64,000 bases of DNA, taken from an uncultured Clostridia bacterium (lineage in GTDB: Bacteria > Bacillota > Clostridia > Christensenellales > QALW01). The translations under genes were made by a program, and so were the position numbers. The stretch covers positions 39,680-103,679 of the forward strand of contig CAKSKV010000006.1 of assembly GCA_934465535.1 (NCBI GenBank), written 5' to 3'. The stretch's first letter is position 1. Each line of letters opens with the position of its first letter. Positions 25,711 through 35,183 of this stretch are shown piece after piece. The notes below the pieces were generated by a model that was not told where the DNA came from, ran no database searches, and saw only the letters and a program-made list of their open reading frames with translations.

Positions 25711-27648
25711 ATGAAAAAAACATTGGTTGTTTTGATGGCTGTCATGCTGCTTGTGAGCTCTTTGGTGTTTACCGGCTGTGATACCGGCGAACCGATTCCG
25801 AGCTACGATATAGTACAGCAGGATGATATCTATAAGTGGATCGATGAAAACGATAAGTATGCATCAAACGGCTACGATATCAAGGATATGGTGTCCGTAG
25901 ATGAATACGGCAGAGTAACCTTAAGCGTAGGCGACAAAAAAGAGGAAAAGTCGGTAGGAATGTTTTATCATGTGTCGCAGGGCTTCCACAGAGGTTCTAT
26001 GAGGGCGATATACGATGTTTCCAAGATCATTGCCGAATACGGCACCGATAAGGTGTTCAAGGAAAAAAGCCGCATAAGCCCCAACAACATGGAGCATTTC
26101 TGGGGCGAACCGCTCTACGGCTATTATGACAGCCGTGACCCGTATGTTATCAAAAAGCAGCTGGAGCTGTTTATTGCGGCGGGAGTGGACTATCTTGTAC
26201 TGGATGTAACAAACGGCTTTATTTATTCCGATGCAACCAAAACGCTGGTGGAGAACATCTGCGCTCTTCGTGCGGATGGCTGGGCGGCGCCTCAGGTGGT
26301 GTTCTATGCACATTCGCAGAACAATAACACCGTTCGCGATATTTATAAGGATTTTTATAACGGCCATGAGGAATACAGGGATGCGTGGTACATGAAGGAC
26401 GGGAAGCCCGTAATCATTGCATACAGCGAATCCGAGAAGGACAAGGCTGAGGCAAGAACCCGCGGAGTCAGCGAGGAAGACCTTGAAAAGCCCATGTATG
26501 CAGACCTCAGCCAGGAGATTCTTGATTTCTTCCATTTTGTTGAGCCCAGATGGCCCAACGACAGAATGAGCCATCTTATAAAAGAGCCTATATATGATAA
26601 GGTCAACGAGGAAGGCCATTATTACGGCTATTCCTGGATAGAATGGAGACAGCCGCTGCCGCGCCGCGATACTTCGCTGGGCACCTACATGAATGTGGCG
26701 GTGGCAAGTCATCCCAATATTCCGTTCTCTTTCAGTATTACCCGCGGAGTGCGCAACTGGGGCAGAAACTATGATATTGTGGCGGGCCAGGAGGTTGAAG
26801 GCGGCGAATATACCGGCACATACTATCAGTGCTGCTGGGATGAGGCGTTTGAAAAGGATCCCGATACCCTTATGCTGGTGCAGTGGAACGGCTGGACGGC
26901 GCTTAAGCAGCTTTGGGACGGCGAGTATATGATGTGCGATACCTGCGATTTCAACTACTCCCTTTCAATTGAGCCTGCAAACGGCTATTACAAAGACGCA
27001 TATGTGCTTCAGACATCGCAGAATACGCGCAAGTACAGCTATTCCGAAGGCGTGCGCACCCATGCCGCAAACAAAATCGATATAAACGGAACTATAGCGC
27101 AGTGGTACAATGTGGATGCGGTATACCGCCAGGTAGGCAAAGAAGCATATGGCCGCGACTATTACAGTGCCGACGGCAAGCAGTATCATTATCAGCTTGA
27201 TGCGGCCAAGAATAACATTCAGGAAGTTCGCACGGTTCATGACAATGACAATGTTTACATGATGATTCGCTGCGGGAATGATATTACGGCGCAGGAAGGC
27301 AGCAACTGGATGAATGTATTTATCACCACAGGTTCGCCGGAGCAAAAGGGCTGGAACGGTTATGAGTATGTTATCAACCGCAAGAGCATAAATAACGGCA
27401 AGGCCGTAATTGAAAAGCTTAACTCCGATTATTCCGGAAGCGATGCCGGAGAGGCGGAGGTTGTAATACGCGGAAGCTTCATGTTCCTTAAGATACCCAG
27501 AAAGGCCATCGGAATGACCAAGGAAGTCAAGTCCTTCTATTTCAAGGTTTCGGATTCCGTGGAGAAGCCTGAGGATATTCTGAGCTACTACACCACCGGC
27601 TCCGTGCTGCCGGTAGGCCGTTATTCCTACAGCTATACGGCAAAATAA
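25711..27648 (+). CDS. secreted GH99/GH71-like lipoprotein
   Basis: The ATG at 25711 follows AGAAGGAGAAGGA. The protein has 645 residues with a lipoprotein signal and lipobox FTGC. The central part (about 80-450) begins GMFYHVSQGFHRG and continues with DPYVIKKQLELFIAAGVDYL, LDVTNG and a WNGWTALKQ segment. This resembles the TIM-barrel proteins of glycoside hydrolase families 71/99 and their WbsX-like relatives. A C-terminal beta domain (about 490-645) looks like a DOMON/CBM9-type carbohydrate-binding module. I infer a surface glycan-acting enzyme. Catalytic residues were not assigned. It appears monocistronic, with its own promoter and terminator. Confidence 0.6.
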   Translation: MKKTLVVLMAVMLLVSSLVFTGCDTGEPIPSYDIVQQDDIYKWIDENDKYASNGYDIKDMVSVDEYGRVTLSVGDKKEEKSVGMFYHVSQGFHRGSMRAIYDVSKIIAEYGTDKVFKEKSRISPNNMEHFWGEPLYGYYDSRDPYVIKKQLELFIAAGVDYLVLDVTNGFIYSDATKTLVENICALRADGWAAPQVVFYAHSQNNNTVRDIYKDFYNGHEEYRDAWYMKDGKPVIIAYSESEKDKAEARTRGVSEEDLEKPMYADLSQEILDFFHFVEPRWPNDRMSHLIKEPIYDKVNEEGHYYGYSWIEWRQPLPRRDTSLGTYMNVAVASHPNIPFSFSITRGVRNWGRNYDIVAGQEVEGGEYTGTYYQCCWDEAFEKDPDTLMLVQWNGWTALKQLWDGEYMMCDTCDFNYSLSIEPANGYYKDAYVLQTSQNTRKYSYSEGVRTHAANKIDINGTIAQWYNVDAVYRQVGKEAYGRDYYSADGKQYHYQLDAAKNNIQEVRTVHDNDNVYMMIRCGNDITAQEGSNWMNVFITTGSPEQKGWNGYEYVINRKSINNGKAVIEKLNSDYSGSDAGEAEVVIRGSFMFLKIPRKAIGMTKEVKSFYFKVSDSVEKPEDILSYYTTGSVLPVGRYSYSYTAK

Positions 27649-27730
27649 GCAGCAGTGAAAACAGCGCGGCCTGTGCCGCACGATGGATTTATTTTGAGCA
27701 GGTCGCAGCAAAAAACGAATATTTGATGTA

Positions 27731-27767
27731 AAGCGCGCCGCTGCATAACCGCAGCGGCGCGCTTTTA
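27731..27767 (+). terminator. terminator of the GH99-like gene
   Basis: AAGCGCGCCGCTGC pairs exactly with GCAGCGGCGCGCTT around ATAACC, followed by TTATCC. It lies 80 bases after the stop. Confidence 0.88.
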
Positions 27768-27844
27768 TCCTTCTTCCGCTCGTTGGATTTATTCTGCAAG
27801 CAGTGTAGGAACGCCGCATTTCAAGGCGGCATCGGGGAAGACGG

Positions 27845-28135
27845 CTATCTCAGGGAAAGCTCAAACACAAGAATACGCATTGCACGCTCGCAGGCGGAGC
27901 AATTGCTGCATGACGGACAATCAGAGCTGTCGTTTATAATGCCGCTGCAGCCGCTGCATTGACCGGTGAGCGCGCCGCTTGAGCCGAGCTGCGCAAGAGT
28001 GTCGCTGCAGGTTGAACTGCACCTGGAACGGGAGGAACGGCGGGCGGAGCAGCCGCATTGAGATGAAGAATAGGTTGTGCTTGGGGATTGCAGGCGGTTA
28101 TTGCCTACATATTGTGAAGTTGCACGGACAGACAT
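27845..28135 (-). CDS. small Ser/Cys-rich protein
   Basis: The protein has 96 residues from ATG 28135 on the minus strand, preceded by GGAAGGAA; the longer open frame upstream crosses that site and is rejected. It holds ten cysteines, several in pairs or triplets such as SQCGCS and CPSCSNCSACERAM, within a Ser- and Thr-rich background. There is no signal peptide. I do not recognise a family. Cys-rich small proteins of this sort are often spore-coat or metal-binding proteins in Clostridia, but that is inference. Confidence 0.55.
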   Translation of the reverse strand: MSVRATSQYVGNNRLQSPSTTYSSSQCGCSARRSSRSRCSSTCSDTLAQLGSSGALTGQCSGCSGIINDSSDCPSCSNCSACERAMRILVFELSLR

Positions 28136-28227
28136 AAGGTTCCTTCCTTTCGTTTTGTGCCTTTTGGCGCATGGACCGGTATTTTGCTTGAATACGGGAC
28201 CATTTTTACAATATGCAAAAAAGGGGC

Positions 28228-28272
28228 AAAAAGTTAAAACGGCGCATGCCCTTTTACAGAGCATACGCCGTT
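28228..28272 (-). terminator. terminator of the 28.3-28.9 kb minus gene
   Basis: On the minus strand AACGGCGTATGC pairs with GCATGCGCCGTT (one G-T pair) around TCTGTAAAAGG, followed by TTAACTTTTT. Confidence 0.72.
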
Positions 28273-28295
28273 TGCAAGTGCGCCACGGAGGGCTT

Positions 28296-28892
28296 TTATT
28301 TTCCGGTATTGATAATTACATTGAATTCACCGTACATTTCATCGGGTGCGGGCGAGCTGCCGTCGAGGGTGCGGGCGGCTTCGTATTCCGGCTTGATCTT
28401 TGCTTCGTAATAGCGGATATCCAGCCCTTTGTATTTAATGCCGATGCAAAAACGCAGCGGGGCTTTTATTTCCTTTTCGTTTTCACAGTTTATGCTGCAA
28501 ATATCAAAGAAAAAGTCGGTATTGAGAATAAGCTTGCGGGTATCGGAAAGCAGCCGCTCGGTCATGGCCTCATTGGATTGGGAGCGCACATTGAAAAAAA
28601 CGCTCACGCCTATTTCCGAGCCAAGATAATTGCAATGCATGCTTTTAACATCGGAATATACGCTTCCGGATTGCAGCTGTTCTGCCGCTGCATTGAAGGC
28701 GGGCAGCTTTTTCTGTATATTGGTGCGGTTATCAAGGGTGTTGATGCCGAACCAGCAGCCGGCGATTACGGCAGCCATGAGAATCAGCGCCAGTATGGAT
28801 TTAATTATCTTTTTGCAAAGCAGTATGATGATTACTATCGCGGCAAGTGCGGCAATGCCTATGAGCGCGATGTTAACAAAATTGGGGTTCAA
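28296..28892 (-). CDS. uncharacterised membrane protein
   Basis: The protein has 198 residues from TTG 28892, with GGATG seven bases upstream on the minus strand. Two membrane helices occupy about residues 8-27 and 31-50. The rest, predicted outside the cytoplasm, is an alpha/beta domain with LGSEIGVSVFFNVRSQSNEA and IKYKGLDIRYYEAKI. No known family was recognised. Its terminator separates it from the downstream Cys-rich gene. Confidence 0.6.
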   Translation of the reverse strand: MNPNFVNIALIGIAALAAIVIIILLCKKIIKSILALILMAAVIAGCWFGINTLDNRTNIQKKLPAFNAAAEQLQSGSVYSDVKSMHCNYLGSEIGVSVFFNVRSQSNEAMTERLLSDTRKLILNTDFFFDICSINCENEKEIKAPLRFCIGIKYKGLDIRYYEAKIKPEYEAARTLDGSSPAPDEMYGEFNVIINTGK

Positions 28893-29427
28893 TATATCAC
28901 ATCCTTTTTAACGGCAGCAGACATCGGAAGACAGAAGTATTATTTCCAAAATTGCGGAAATTATTGCTTTTGCGATGCATTCCGTGCCGAACTGCGTATG
29001 TGCGTATTTATTACAGAGTGTTTTTATTATAAAAAACACCGCCCTGTAAATGCTGCTGTTATTAATATATCAGCATTACAAAAAAAATACAACACTTTTT
29101 TGAAATGTTTTATAGGCGCGCGGAGGGCTTGCCGATAAGCGCAATGCGGATATAATGCGGGTATGTGTCTGCGGGGAAATAATTGCGAACAAATTATGAA
29201 CAAGTTTTCGCAAAAACCAAAACGGGAGAAAAAGCGCAAAAAAGTTATTTAAGGGGCGAGATAGGCCGCTAAACCATTCTGAGGGACGCAGGGGCGCATT
29301 CAGGGCAGATATGGGGTAATACGGGCAAGACACCCGGGGTTTACATCGGTAAGCATTTTATATATAATTGACGGACAAAATACATTGCTTTATCGCAATC
29401 TGCCAGAAGTGGCGGGGAGGATACCCA
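28893..29427. other. 535-base gap between divergent genes
   Basis: No gene or known RNA is recognised. It is AT-rich near 29030-29100, with an A8 run, and purine-rich near 29200-29330. It must hold the promoters of the two divergent units; the best ribosome site is GGGGAGG before the ABC exporter at 29414-29420. Confidence 0.5.
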
Positions 29428-31203
29428 ATGAAAACACTTCGGAAGCTGTTCCGGTATTTCCGGCCGTATCTTGGGCACATTATTCTTTATGTGCTGCTTG
29501 GCTTCATTGTAGTGGGCCTTGGAATGATATTGCCAAAGGTTCAGAAGATCATTTTCGACAATCTTTTCTCTTCAGTTCCGTACGACTTTTTCGGAATGGC
29601 GCTTTCGGGATCGGCACTGCTTGTCGGTGTGGCCATTGCCATGATAGGGCAATCCCTTCTGCGCCAGTCAATGCATTATTTCCGGATAATTCTTAATGAA
29701 AACACGGCTCAGCAGGCGGTAAATGCCATGCGTGCGGATTTGTTTGACTGCATGATAAATCAGTCGCAGAGCTTTATGCGTTCTCAGAATACCGGAAACC
29801 TCATGACCGTAATAAACGGCGACCCGGAAACGGTAAAGAATTTCTTTATCGGTACGGTGCCGCAGATGTTTGAGGTGGTCGTGGCGTTTATATTTGCTGC
29901 GGTTATGCTGTGCACGGAGATACATCCCTACATGTTCTTCTGCGCAGTCGTTCCCATGCCGCTTGTGGCGTTCCTGTCTGCAAAGGCGCGCAAGCGCATA
30001 CGGCCGCGCATGCAGGATATACGCGATTATTCTGCTGACCTTTCAAGAAGGGCGCAGGAGAACATAAACGGTATCCGGGTGGTAAAGGCCTTCAATAATG
30101 AAGAGCTGGAGCGCCGTGTATTTGATAAGCACAACGATCAGATCATCGGCGCGCACTTTGCGTATTTGAAGGAGTATGTGCATTCATATCTTCCGATGGA
30201 TCTTTGCGCTTCACTGCCGTATTGCCTTGTAAATATTGTGGGCGCGCTGCTTATTTTCGGCGATCAGCTTTCCATAGGCGGCCTTGTGGCAACCGGAGGA
30301 TATCTCTCCTATGTTACGCAGCTGTTTGCCTGTGTGCCAGGGTGGATAAGCGCAACGCAGCAGGCAAACACCAGCGCGGCCAAGATAATGGAGCTTATGG
30401 AGTGCGGCAATGAACTGGCGGATAAGCCGGATATGCCGCAGATAAGCGCTCGCGGCGACCTTAAGCTGGAGCATGTAAATATGGTTTTTGACGGGCATGC
30501 GGTGCTTTCCGATATATGTATTGATCTGCCGCTGGGCAAGCAATTGGGGGTAATGGGCAAGACGGGCTCCGGAAAAACCATACTTGCAAATGTCATGATG
30601 CGCTTTTACGATCCGACATCGGGCAAGGTTACGCTGGACGGAGTGAACGAGAAGGATATGCGTCTTGGCGATGTGCGCAGGGTATTTTCGCCCGTTATGC
30701 AGGATGTGTTTCTTTTCAGCGAAACGGTGGAGAAGAACATAGCCTTCTACGATGAGACGGCTTCTCACGAAAGGGTGGAATGGGCGGCGCAGACAGCTCA
30801 GGCGGCGGACTTTATAAACAATCTGCAGGAGGGCTATCAGACCATAATCGGCGAGCGAGGAGTAGGGCTTTCCGGCGGACAGAAGCAAAGAATATCAATA
30901 GCCCGCGCACTGCTCAAAAATGCGCCGATAATCATACTGGATGATGCCAGCAGCGCACTTGATATGGAAACGGAGCAGGCGCTTGCGGAGAGTATGCGCA
31001 GGGAGCTTCAGGGGCATACCGTGGTTACCATTGCGCACAGAGTTTCCTCGGTTAAGGATTGCGACGAGATAATATACCTTGAAAACGGCGTTATAGTTGA
31101 GCGCGGCACGCATGAGGAGCTGCTTGGTCTTAAGGGCCGCTATTATGAGATATATAAAGAGCAGTACGGCGAGCTTACCTCGGCAATAGAGGGGGTGGAA
31201 TAA
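29428..31203 (+). CDS. ABC exporter half-transporter, subunit A of a heterodimer
   Basis: The protein has 591 residues from ATG 29428; an earlier TTG in frame has no ribosome site. Six membrane helices (residues 1-310) precede the ATPase domain. Walker A is GKTGSGKT, the signature is canonical LSGGQKQR, and Walker B is IIILDDASSALD. The catalytic Glu after Walker B is replaced by Asp, the mark of the subunit that contributes a degenerate site in heterodimeric multidrug exporters such as BmrCD or TM287/288. The partner gene starts at the base after its stop codon. The exported substrate is unknown. Confidence 0.88.
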   Translation: MKTLRKLFRYFRPYLGHIILYVLLGFIVVGLGMILPKVQKIIFDNLFSSVPYDFFGMALSGSALLVGVAIAMIGQSLLRQSMHYFRIILNENTAQQAVNAMRADLFDCMINQSQSFMRSQNTGNLMTVINGDPETVKNFFIGTVPQMFEVVVAFIFAAVMLCTEIHPYMFFCAVVPMPLVAFLSAKARKRIRPRMQDIRDYSADLSRRAQENINGIRVVKAFNNEELERRVFDKHNDQIIGAHFAYLKEYVHSYLPMDLCASLPYCLVNIVGALLIFGDQLSIGGLVATGGYLSYVTQLFACVPGWISATQQANTSAAKIMELMECGNELADKPDMPQISARGDLKLEHVNMVFDGHAVLSDICIDLPLGKQLGVMGKTGSGKTILANVMMRFYDPTSGKVTLDGVNEKDMRLGDVRRVFSPVMQDVFLFSETVEKNIAFYDETASHERVEWAAQTAQAADFINNLQEGYQTIIGERGVGLSGGQKQRISIARALLKNAPIIILDDASSALDMETEQALAESMRRELQGHTVVTIAHRVSSVKDCDEIIYLENGVIVERGTHEELLGLKGRYYEIYKEQYGELTSAIEGVE

Positions 31204-32997
31204 ATGGCACGCAACAGATATTATGACGATGAAGGCGCGCGCCGCGGCATTGACGGCAGCCTGTTCAGGCGCCTGCTTTCCTTCTGCAAGCCGTATATAG
31301 GCCAGTTTATCATATGCAGCCTGATAGTGCTTTCGGCAGTGGCGCTGTCCCTGCTTGCCCCGCAGGTATCCAGATGGATGATAGACGAGGTGTATCCCGA
31401 GCGTCAAACAGGAAATGCTTTTATAGTAGTAGGGCTGATAATCGGGCTGAATATAGCGGGCAAGCTTATAAGTATGCTGCGCGGCGTGCTTATTTCAAAA
31501 CTTGGCCAGCGGATCGTATACGATATACGAAAGGCGGTATTCTATCATCTTCAGGAGCTGTCCTTTGATTATTTTGACGATCTCCCCACGGGGAAGATAC
31601 TTGTAAGGGTAACATCGTATGTGGATAACCTCGCAAACCTTTTAAGCAGCAACCTGATAACCATAGTGGGAGATTTTGTGACCCTTGTGGGAGTTGCGGT
31701 TATAATGCTTATGATGAACCCGCTGCTTACGCTTATAAGCTTTGCAACCGTGCTGCCGCTGATGATATTCATAGTACTTTTCCGCCGCAAGCTGGAAAAG
31801 CTGCGCATACCGGTTATAAACAAGGTCAGCAACCGCAATGCATATATTCATGAAAATATAATGGGTGTGTATACGACTCAGGCATTCAACCGCGAGGCGG
31901 AAAACAGCAGAGAGTTTGTACGCCTTAACGGACAGGTAAAGGACACCTACATGCGTCAGGTGCGCTGGTCCACTATAATGTGGCCTATAATTGATATTTC
32001 CGGCGTTACGAGCCTTTTGGTGCTTTATGTAATGGGCTATAATATGATTACAGGCGGCGTTATGACGGCGGGAGAGGTATTAGCATTCTCAGCCTATGTT
32101 TCACAGTTCTGGACGCCTATAAACTCACTGAGCAGCATATACAGCCAGGTAGTTTCCACCATGGCAAATGTGGAGAAGATATTCAGCACCATCGATACTC
32201 CGGCGGAGATAACCGATGAGCCCGGCGCGAAGGCACTGCCCCCCATAAAGGGTGATGTCACCTTTGATCATGTGTCCTTTGCCTATGAAGAAGGCGTGTT
32301 TGTGTTAAATGATATTTCCTTCAAGATAAAGGCGGGGCAGACGGTGGCCCTTGTGGGGCCCACCGGTGCGGGCAAAACCACTATTGTTAACCTTATATCC
32401 CGTTTTTACGATGCAACGGACGGTTCCGTTTTGATAGATAACCATAATATCCGGCATGTAACAATAAACTCGCTGCGCAAGCAGGTAACTGCCATGATGC
32501 AGGATTCCTTTGTGTTCTCCGGAAATATAATAGAAAACATCCGCTACGGAAAGCCTGAGGCTACGGATCAGGAATGTATTGAAGCAGCACGCAAGGTGCA
32601 TGCGGATGAATTTATTGAAAAGCTTCCACGGGGCTATTATACCAGAGTGGAGGAACGGGGAGCCGGAATGTCGGCCGGAGAAAAGCAGCTGTTGTCCTTT
32701 GCGCGTATAGTGCTTGCCGACCCCAGAATAATCATACTGGATGAGGCCACAAGCGCCATTGATACCAAAACCGAGCTGCTTGTGCAGAAGGCGCTGGCCT
32801 CGCTGCTTAAGGGCAGAACATCCTTTGTAATTGCGCACCGGCTGTCCACTATCCGCAATGCGGATTGTATAATGGTGGTGTCGGGCGGCGGCATAGCGGA
32901 AAGCGGCACGCATAAGGAGCTTATGGAAAAGCACGGGATATACTATGAGCTTAACCGTTCGCAGCTTATCGGGCTGTCGCAGGGCGCGGACGATTGA
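31204..32997 (+). CDS. ABC exporter half-transporter, subunit B of a heterodimer
   Basis: The protein has 597 residues with six membrane helices and an ATPase domain. Walker A is GPTGAGKTT, Walker B is IIILDEATSAID with the catalytic Glu, and the signature is the altered MSAGEKQL. Together with subunit A this makes one complete site (Walker motifs here plus the LSGGQ of A) and one degenerate site. The polar N-terminus before the first helix is typical. It is cotranscribed and probably co-translated with subunit A, and a strong terminator follows. Confidence 0.88.
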   Translation: MARNRYYDDEGARRGIDGSLFRRLLSFCKPYIGQFIICSLIVLSAVALSLLAPQVSRWMIDEVYPERQTGNAFIVVGLIIGLNIAGKLISMLRGVLISKLGQRIVYDIRKAVFYHLQELSFDYFDDLPTGKILVRVTSYVDNLANLLSSNLITIVGDFVTLVGVAVIMLMMNPLLTLISFATVLPLMIFIVLFRRKLEKLRIPVINKVSNRNAYIHENIMGVYTTQAFNREAENSREFVRLNGQVKDTYMRQVRWSTIMWPIIDISGVTSLLVLYVMGYNMITGGVMTAGEVLAFSAYVSQFWTPINSLSSIYSQVVSTMANVEKIFSTIDTPAEITDEPGAKALPPIKGDVTFDHVSFAYEEGVFVLNDISFKIKAGQTVALVGPTGAGKTTIVNLISRFYDATDGSVLIDNHNIRHVTINSLRKQVTAMMQDSFVFSGNIIENIRYGKPEATDQECIEAARKVHADEFIEKLPRGYYTRVEERGAGMSAGEKQLLSFARIVLADPRIIILDEATSAIDTKTELLVQKALASLLKGRTSFVIAHRLSTIRNADCIMVVSGGGIAESGTHKELMEKHGIYYELNRSQLIGLSQGADD

Positions 32998-33014
32998 TAA
33001 TAAGCAGCGGCGCG

Positions 33015-33050
33015 GGGCGGAAGGCGAGGCCTTCCGCCCTTTATATTTTT
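33015..33050 (+). terminator. terminator of the heterodimeric exporter operon
   Basis: GGGCGGAAGG (33015-33024) pairs exactly with CCTTCCGCCC (33030-33039) around CGAGG, followed by TTTATATTTTT. Confidence 0.9.
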
Positions 33051-33067
33051 CGCTTAAAACAGACCTG

Positions 33068-33295
33068 TCAGCAATTGTCGGATACGGTGGCTTCAAAGCT
33101 GTAATCGCTGCTGTCAAAGCCGGCAGCCGACATCACCGCATAGAGCACGGTCGGGTCCGGTACGGTTTCGGTTTGCACAATGATATGGTTATCCGTTCTT
33201 TTCTCCTTTTTAACGCAGTACAGTGCACGAAGGGCTGCTTCGGCGCTTTTGCAGCGGGCGGTTTCGTTCGTGAAGAGGGTAATACGGCAGTTCAT
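33068..33295 (-). CDS. small uncharacterised protein
   Basis: The protein has 75 residues from ATG 33295, seven bases after GGAG on the minus strand; the ATG at 33301 is too close to that site. It begins MNCRITLFTNETARC and contains two basic/acidic helices and ATVSDNC at the end. No signal peptide, membrane helix or known motif is visible. The good ribosome site supports it as a gene. Confidence 0.5.
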   Translation of the reverse strand: MNCRITLFTNETARCKSAEAALRALYCVKKEKRTDNHIIVQTETVPDPTVLYAVMSAAGFDSSDYSFEATVSDNC

Positions 33296-33430
33296 AGACA
33301 TGCTCCTTTTGAAAACGGTTTTGTTTTTAATTAGTATCGGCAAATTTTTAAGGAGTATTCCGGAGCGTATTTGCGCAGTGGTTTTTTTACGATTCTGCAG
33401 GCGGCGCATGTCAAGCGTAAGCATAATTGC
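33296..33430. other. gene-free spacer
   Basis: The 321-base gap before the DUF4846 gene contains this stretch, in which I see nothing definite, then a promoter at 33431 and a leader rich in GGAATT-like motifs. Confidence 0.45.
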
Positions 33431-33459
33431 TTGCCTTTTTTACGGGCAGAAGGTATAAT
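33431..33459 (+). promoter_or_regulatory. promoter of the DUF4846 gene
   Basis: TTGCCT (33431-33436) and TATAAT (33454-33459) with a 17-base spacer. A leader of about 150 bases follows. Confidence 0.65.
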
Positions 33460-33616
33460 AAAAACAATATAGAATTTATTGCGGAATTATCGCGCAGGAA
33501 CGCGAAAATTCAAGGAATTTTTGCCCTTCCGTCCTGAAAATCGAAGGAAATTACGGAATCCGTCGGCGGAAAGGAATATTTTATATTTATTCGGAATTAA
33601 ATTCGGGGGGATTTTG

Positions 33617-34981
33617 TTGAATAATTGGGGATTTTTTCAAAAAATACGGAATTCGTTTGATGTGCGCATACGGCATCGCCGTGTTTTGAACGGCGCTTTT
33701 AATAAAACATTAACGGCGTCTGCTGCGGTCGTTTTGACCGTTGTTCTGGTTATGCTTACGGGGTGCAGCGGCGATATTTTACAGACGGCTGCGCCAACGG
33801 GAACGCAACCATATCAAACGACGCAGGATGCCACTGCGACTGCTGAAAACACCGCAACGAATACGCCCGGTGTTACAGCGACACCGGCATCAACGCCGTC
33901 ATCTGCGCCGTCGGTCACCGCCACACCGGAGGTTACACCGCTGCCAAGCGATACTCCGGCACTTACCCCCACGCCGGATATAACTGCAACACCGGCGCTC
34001 ACACATACGCCGCGTCCCACGCCTAAGCCTACGCCGAAGTCCACAAAGACGCCCAAGCCTACAAACACCCCTAAGCCTACGCCGACACCGCATCCTACGC
34101 CCGTCGTAACACCGGGCGCGAATTTTAATGCACTGATAAATCCGGAGGGGGATACCATCCTTACGCGGTTTCTGGTGCCTGAGGGCTTTGAAAGAGTGGA
34201 GGCTCCGGCGGGAAGCTTTGCGGAGTTTCTGCGGAATCTTAAGCTGAAGCCGGACGGTTATGCGCTGCATTATCTTAAAAACGGCAAAAAGACAAACGAA
34301 TTCGGCGAAAGTGTTACGGTTGCTGTGCCGGGAGCGCTTGTGCCCAAGAATGAATACAGCGCTCCGCAGGCGCATGCGGCGGTTCTGGATTTTGAAATGC
34401 TTAATACAAGCGAGCAATGCGCGGATACCATGATGCATCTTTGGGCAGAGTATCTTTATCAGAACGGGCGTTACGGCGAGATCAGATTCACATATTACGG
34501 CAGCAACTTTGTATGCGATTTTGAGCACTATACAAAAGGCTACAGACCGTATACAAAAAACGGCAAAACCAGTTGGCGCCAAAACGGCAAGGTTGGTTAT
34601 TCACGCGGAATTTTTGAAGCGTATCTTAAAAATGTGTTTTCAAACTGCAAGACCACTTCAATGTATTATAACGATGTGATATTCAAAAATACATCGGATA
34701 TGAAAATAGGCGATATGTTTCTTGTACCGGCGGAAAACGGTCACGGCGGTCATGTTGTAATGGTATGTGATATGATAAAAAATACGCAGACCGGAGAAGT
34801 GCGCTTTATGACGCTTCAGGGCAGCCTGCCCGCAGTGGAGGCGCATGTTATGATGAATGCCGAGGAAGCGGATATGTCGCCTTGGCAGAATACCGAATTC
34901 AAAGACGGCTTCTTTACAAGCGCTACCTATTGGCAGTGCCCGTTAAGCGGTTATTGCAGATTCAAAAATTGCGGAGATTAG
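33617..34981 (+). CDS. DUF4846-domain lipoprotein
   Basis: The start is TTG 33617, six bases after GGGGGG; the frame is open further upstream but includes the promoter and leader. The protein has 454 residues. A long basic N-terminus and hydrophobic segment end in the lipobox LTGC. Residues ~60-165 are a low-complexity Thr/Pro linker with repeated TPKPT-type units. The C-terminal ~280 residues match DUF4846 by eye: TRFLVPEGFERVEAPAGSF, an SEQCADTMMHLWAEYLY motif, KIGDMFLVPAENGHGGHVV and a final MSPWQNTEF. It is an extracytoplasmic protein with wall-spanning linker. The biochemical function of DUF4846 is unknown to me. Confidence 0.8.
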   Translation: MNNWGFFQKIRNSFDVRIRHRRVLNGAFNKTLTASAAVVLTVVLVMLTGCSGDILQTAAPTGTQPYQTTQDATATAENTATNTPGVTATPASTPSSAPSVTATPEVTPLPSDTPALTPTPDITATPALTHTPRPTPKPTPKSTKTPKPTNTPKPTPTPHPTPVVTPGANFNALINPEGDTILTRFLVPEGFERVEAPAGSFAEFLRNLKLKPDGYALHYLKNGKKTNEFGESVTVAVPGALVPKNEYSAPQAHAAVLDFEMLNTSEQCADTMMHLWAEYLYQNGRYGEIRFTYYGSNFVCDFEHYTKGYRPYTKNGKTSWRQNGKVGYSRGIFEAYLKNVFSNCKTTSMYYNDVIFKNTSDMKIGDMFLVPAENGHGGHVVMVCDMIKNTQTGEVRFMTLQGSLPAVEAHVMMNAEEADMSPWQNTEFKDGFFTSATYWQCPLSGYCRFKNCGD

Positions 34982-35016
34982 CTGCCGGCAAAGCTTTGCA
35001 AAAGGAAAATTACGCA

Positions 35017-35052
35017 CAGCAGTGCCGTTTATCGCGGTGCTGCTGTTTTTTA
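35017..35052 (+). terminator. terminator of the DUF4846 gene
   Basis: CAGCAGTGCCG pairs with CGGTGCTGCTG, with two G-T pairs, followed by TTTTTTA. Confidence 0.8.
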
Positions 35053-35183
35053 CGAAAAGCAATAAAAGCTGTTTTTATTTATAGTAAAGACAGATGAAAG
35101 ACTGCTGCGCTGCAGTGAGGGAGTCGGGCGGAGGCGCCGGTCATGGCGGCGAATAAGTGCGAAAATGCGGTTTTAATATAAAC

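Noticed and set aside
34000..34110. Tandem repeat in the DUF4846 gene (TPKPT units)
   Set aside because: It is a coding low-complexity wall linker in frame and not an independent repeat element.
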